Assembly (NCBI GenBank): GCA_958425285.1
Contig: CATZVV010000078.1
Coordinates: 1-7,898 of the forward strand
Source of the DNA: an uncultured Lachnoclostridium sp.
GTDB taxonomy: Bacteria; Bacillota; Clostridia; Lachnospirales; Lachnospiraceae
Direction: 5' to 3'
Length of the DNA: 7,898 nt
The position numbers were made by a program, and so were the translations under genes. The notes under the pieces are model-generated. The model worked only from the letters and a program-made list of their open reading frames with translations. It searched no databases and was not told the DNA's origin. How positions within the stretch are numbered: the stretch's first letter is position 1; the number at the start of each line of letters is the position of its first letter. Below, one piece after another: positions 5,449 to 7,898 of the stretch.

Positions 5449-7107
5449 TTATTTCAATATTGCACCCTTATTTCCTGAAGTAACCATATTCGCATATCTT
5501 GCCAGATATCCGGTTGTCACTTTTGGTTCTCTCGGCTGCCACTTTGCACGACGTTTTTCAAGTTCTTCGTCAGAAACAACAAAGTCAAGTGTATTTTCAG
5601 GTATATTGATTTTTATAATATCGCCTTCTTCTACAAGTGCAATCGGACCGCCGACTGCTGCTTCCGGTGATACATGTCCAATGGATGCACCACGGGATGC
5701 CCCTGAAAAACGTCCGTCTGTAATCAGTGCCACACTTGAGCCAAGTCCCATTCCGGCAATGGCAGACGTAGGATTCAACATTTCACGCATACCCGGACCG
5801 CCTTTAGGACCTTCATAGCGAATTACAACAACATCACCTTCTACAATTTTACCTGTTTTAATTGCTTCAATTGCATCATCTTCACAATCAAATACTCTGG
5901 CAGGTCCTTCGTGAACCATCATTTCCTCCGCAACGGCAGAACGCTTTACAACTGCTGTATCTGGTGCCAGATTTCCTTTCAAAATCGCAATTCCACCTGT
6001 TTCACTATATGGTTTTTCCACCGTTCGAATGACATTTTCATCTTTATTTATTGCATTTTCAATATTTTCACCAACGGTTTTTCCAGTACATGTAATCAAA
6101 TCTGTATATAATAAATCTTTTTTTGTTAATTCTTTCATAACAGCATATACGCCACCGGCCTCATTCAAATCTTCCATATATGTGTGTCCTGCCGGTGCAA
6201 GATGGCAAAGGTTTGGTGTCTTTGCACTAATTTCATTTGCTATCTCTAAGTTCAAATCAAGACCTACTTCATTTGCAATTGCAGGAAGATGAAGCATAGA
6301 GTTTGTTGAACAGCCAAGTGCCATATCAACTGTTAATGCGTTCATAAATGCTTTTTCTGTCATAATATCACGAGGACGAATATTTTTTTCATACAGCTCC
6401 ATAACTTTCATTCCCGCATGTTTTGCCAGACGAATACGTTCTGAATATACGGCAGGAATCGTTCCATTTCCTCCAAGCCCCATGCCGATTGCCTCTGTCA
6501 GACAGTTCATGCTGTTTGCTGTATACATACCTGAACAGGAACCGCATGTCGGACATACTTTCTGCTCAAATTCCAAAACATCATCCTCTGTCATTTTTCC
6601 GGCAGCATGAGCACCTACTGCTTCAAACATACTGGACAAACTTGTCTTGCATCCTTTTACCCTTCCGGCAAGCATCGGACCACCACTTACAAATATTGTA
6701 GGCACATTGACACGTGCTGCTGCCATCAAAAGGCCAGGTACGTTTTTATCGCAGTTTGGCACCATAACAAGTGCATCAAACTGATGTGCGAGTGCCATGC
6801 ACTCTGTCGAGTCAGCAATCAAATCCCTTGTTACAAGCGAGTATTTCATACCAACATGCCCCATCGCAATTCCGTCACATACGGCAATTGCAGGGAATAC
6901 AACCGGTGTACCGCCTGCCATTGCTACGCCCAGTTTTACAGCATTTACAATTTTATCAATATTCATATGCCCCGGCACAATTTCATTATAAGAACTCACA
7001 ATACCTACCAATGGTTTTTTCATTTCTTCTTCTGTCATTCCCAATGCATTAAACAGGGAACGGTGCGGAGCCTGCTGCATCCCTTTTTTTACATGATCAC
7101 TTTTCAT
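5449..7107 (-). CDS. ilvD: Dihydroxyacid dehydratase
   Basis: IlvD removes water from 2,3-dihydroxyisovalerate or 2,3-dihydroxy-3-methylvalerate, giving the 2-oxo acid precursors of valine/leucine and isoleucine. It needs an iron-sulfur cluster and Mg2+. It has 552 residues, typical. Visible: CDGIAMGHVGM (77-87), NCDKNVPG (118-125) with cluster Cys C119 and Mg-binding D120, PTCGSCSG (186-193) with cluster Cys C188, and the C-terminal family signature LITDGRFSGASRG (461-473). The position of the third cluster cysteine of oxygen-stable [2Fe-2S] relatives (TPCN) is glycine here (VPGH, 44-47), which points to the E. coli-like, oxygen-labile [4Fe-4S] type; this is inference. An in-frame ATG at 7131 would add eight residues (MLHKEEIT), but AAGGAGG lies inside them, 8 bases before ATG 7107, so 7107 is chosen. 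It is 26 bases after leuB and ends in TAA. Confidence 0.97.
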   Translation of the reverse strand: MKSDHVKKGMQQAPHRSLFNALGMTEEEMKKPLVGIVSSYNEIVPGHMNIDKIVNAVKLGVAMAGGTPVVFPAIAVCDGIAMGHVGMKYSLVTRDLIADSTECMALAHQFDALVMVPNCDKNVPGLLMAAARVNVPTIFVSGGPMLAGRVKGCKTSLSSMFEAVGAHAAGKMTEDDVLEFEQKVCPTCGSCSGMYTANSMNCLTEAIGMGLGGNGTIPAVYSERIRLAKHAGMKVMELYEKNIRPRDIMTEKAFMNALTVDMALGCSTNSMLHLPAIANEVGLDLNLEIANEISAKTPNLCHLAPAGHTYMEDLNEAGGVYAVMKELTKKDLLYTDLITCTGKTVGENIENAINKDENVIRTVEKPYSETGGIAILKGNLAPDTAVVKRSAVAEEMMVHEGPARVFDCEDDAIEAIKTGKIVEGDVVVIRYEGPKGGPGMREMLNPTSAIAGMGLGSSVALITDGRFSGASRGASIGHVSPEAAVGGPIALVEEGDIIKINIPENTLDFVVSDEELEKRRAKWQPREPKVTTGYLARYANMVTSGNKGAILK

Positions 7108-7115
7108 CGTAATTT

Positions 7116-7122
7116 CCTCCTT
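7116..7122 (-). promoter_or_regulatory. ilvD ribosome binding site (decides the start)
   Basis: Minus-strand AAGGAGG, 8 bases before ATG 7107-7105. It is placed inside the first codons of the alternative longer frame from ATG 7131, which itself lacks a good site. It therefore selects MKSDHVKK as the N-terminus. Confidence 0.88.
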
Positions 7123-7133
7123 ATGAAGCATTT

Positions 7134-7898
7134 TTATATTTCCTCAATAATTTTGTCGCCCATTTCTTTTGTTCCAAGCAGCGTTTTTCCTTCTGACATA
7201 ATATCAATCGTCCGATAACCTTTTCTCAGAACTTCCTTTACCGCATTTTCTACAGCATCCGCTTCTTTTTCCATATCAAACGAATACCGAAGCATCATTG
7301 CTGCAGATAAGATAGTTGCAATTGGATTAGCTTTATTCTGTCCGGCTATATCCGGTGCTGAACCATGACTTGGTTCATAAAGACCAACTGTAGTCTCACC
7401 CAAACTTGCAGACGACAACATACCGAGCGAACCAGTCACCATACTTGCCTCGTCTGACAAAATATCTCCAAACATGTTTTCTGTCAAGATAACATCAAAT
7501 TGCTTCGGATCTTTTACAAGCTGCATTGCACAGTTATCAACAAGCATATCCGTCACTTCTACTTCCGGATAATCTGCACTGACCTCTTTAACTATTTCTC
7601 TCCATAAACGAGAAGAATCAAGCACATTTGCCTTATCCACGCTGCAAACCTTTTTATTTCTCTTCATTGCCACATCAAATCCCCATTTTGCAATTCGACG
7701 GATCTCGTTTTCATCATACACTAGAGAGTCATTTGCGACACGCACGCCATCAACTACTTCTGTAGAACGTGCTCCGAAATAAAGTCCTCCTGTCAATTCA
7801 CGGACAACGAGAAAGTCAAAGCCACCTTCTGTTATCTCTTCCTTTAATGGGCACGCACCTTTTAATTCATCGAAGAGAATTGCCGGGCGCAAATTGCT
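7134..7898 (-). CDS. leuB: 3-isopropylmalate dehydrogenase, 5' end cut by window
   Basis: LeuB oxidatively decarboxylates 3-isopropylmalate with NAD+ to 4-methyl-2-oxopentanoate, the last leucine-specific step before transamination. 254 residues of the C-terminal part are present. The family is about 355-365 long, so roughly 100 N-terminal residues lie beyond the edge. The frame is open through the edge, and an in-frame TTG at 7892 is only the Leu of the conserved NLRPA, not a start. Fragment numbering: NLRPA (2-6) with substrate Arg R4, VRELTGGLYFG (32-42) with R33 and catalytic Y40, DKANVLDSSRLWRE (88-101) with catalytic K89, metal-binding D121, D145 and D149 (GDILSDE), and the NAD loop YEPSHGSAPDIAG (174-186). 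VRELTGGLYFG favours isopropylmalate over isocitrate or tartrate dehydrogenase relatives, as do the neighbouring branched-chain genes. It ends in TAA, 26 bases before ilvD, with which it is surely cotranscribed. Confidence 0.96.
   Translation of the reverse strand, partial: SNLRPAILFDELKGACPLKEEITEGGFDFLVVRELTGGLYFGARSTEVVDGVRVANDSLVYDENEIRRIAKWGFDVAMKRNKKVCSVDKANVLDSSRLWREIVKEVSADYPEVEVTDMLVDNCAMQLVKDPKQFDVILTENMFGDILSDEASMVTGSLGMLSSASLGETTVGLYEPSHGSAPDIAGQNKANPIATILSAAMMLRYSFDMEKEADAVENAVKEVLRKGYRTIDIMSEGKTLLGTKEMGDKIIEEI

Noticed and set aside
6607..7218. 203-codon plus-strand open frame opposite ilvD and the end of leuB
   Set aside because: It lies antisense to clearly conserved ilvD coding sequence, crosses the ilvD-leuB junction, has no family-like motifs and is explained as a codon-usage shadow.

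Overview
The window looks like ordinary chromosome of a low-GC Clostridia-type bacterium, most probably Lachnospiraceae. That assignment rests on protein character judged by eye: a short SerA of about 387 residues with a C-terminal ACT domain, an IlvB opening with YPGGTILNVYDAL, and FolC with an SPAVF motif. It also rests on the AT-rich intergenic DNA with strong AGGAGG-type ribosome binding sites and an A+T-biased third codon position. No database search was possible. All genes lie on the minus strand, so transcription runs from high to low coordinates. Plus-strand open frames are shadows of these genes.

Layout in the direction of transcription: leuB (7898-7134, 5' end cut by the window edge), ilvD (7107-5449), ilvB (5414-3744), serC (3619-2537), serA (2517-1354), folC (1208-1, 3' end cut). 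leuB-ilvD-ilvB are spaced by 26 and 34 bases with no visible terminator, so they form one branched-chain amino acid unit. A 10-bp hairpin then follows the ilvB stop. Eight bases beyond it is a perfect consensus vegetative promoter (TTGACA, 17 bases, TATAAT) reading into serC. serC and serA are 19 bases apart and form a second unit for serine synthesis. A 145-base gap with three stem-loops, one of them a credible intrinsic terminator, separates serA from folC.

Function: IlvB condenses pyruvate (or pyruvate plus 2-oxobutyrate) to acetohydroxy acids. IlvD dehydrates the dihydroxy acids made after the IlvC step; IlvC is not in the window. LeuB oxidises 3-isopropylmalate on the leucine branch. SerA oxidises 3-phosphoglycerate and SerC transaminates the product to phosphoserine. 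FolC adds glutamate to folates, the carriers that accept the one-carbon unit released from serine.

No undescribed system is evident. The points most worth checking are the serC promoter, whose -10 box sits inside a perfect dyad (possible operator); non-canonical residues at herbicide-contact positions of IlvB; the absence of ilvN next to ilvB; a SerA whose usual catalytic glutamate is not apparent although its serine-sensing ACT residues are kept; and two genes (ilvD, serA) whose longest open frame gives the wrong start.
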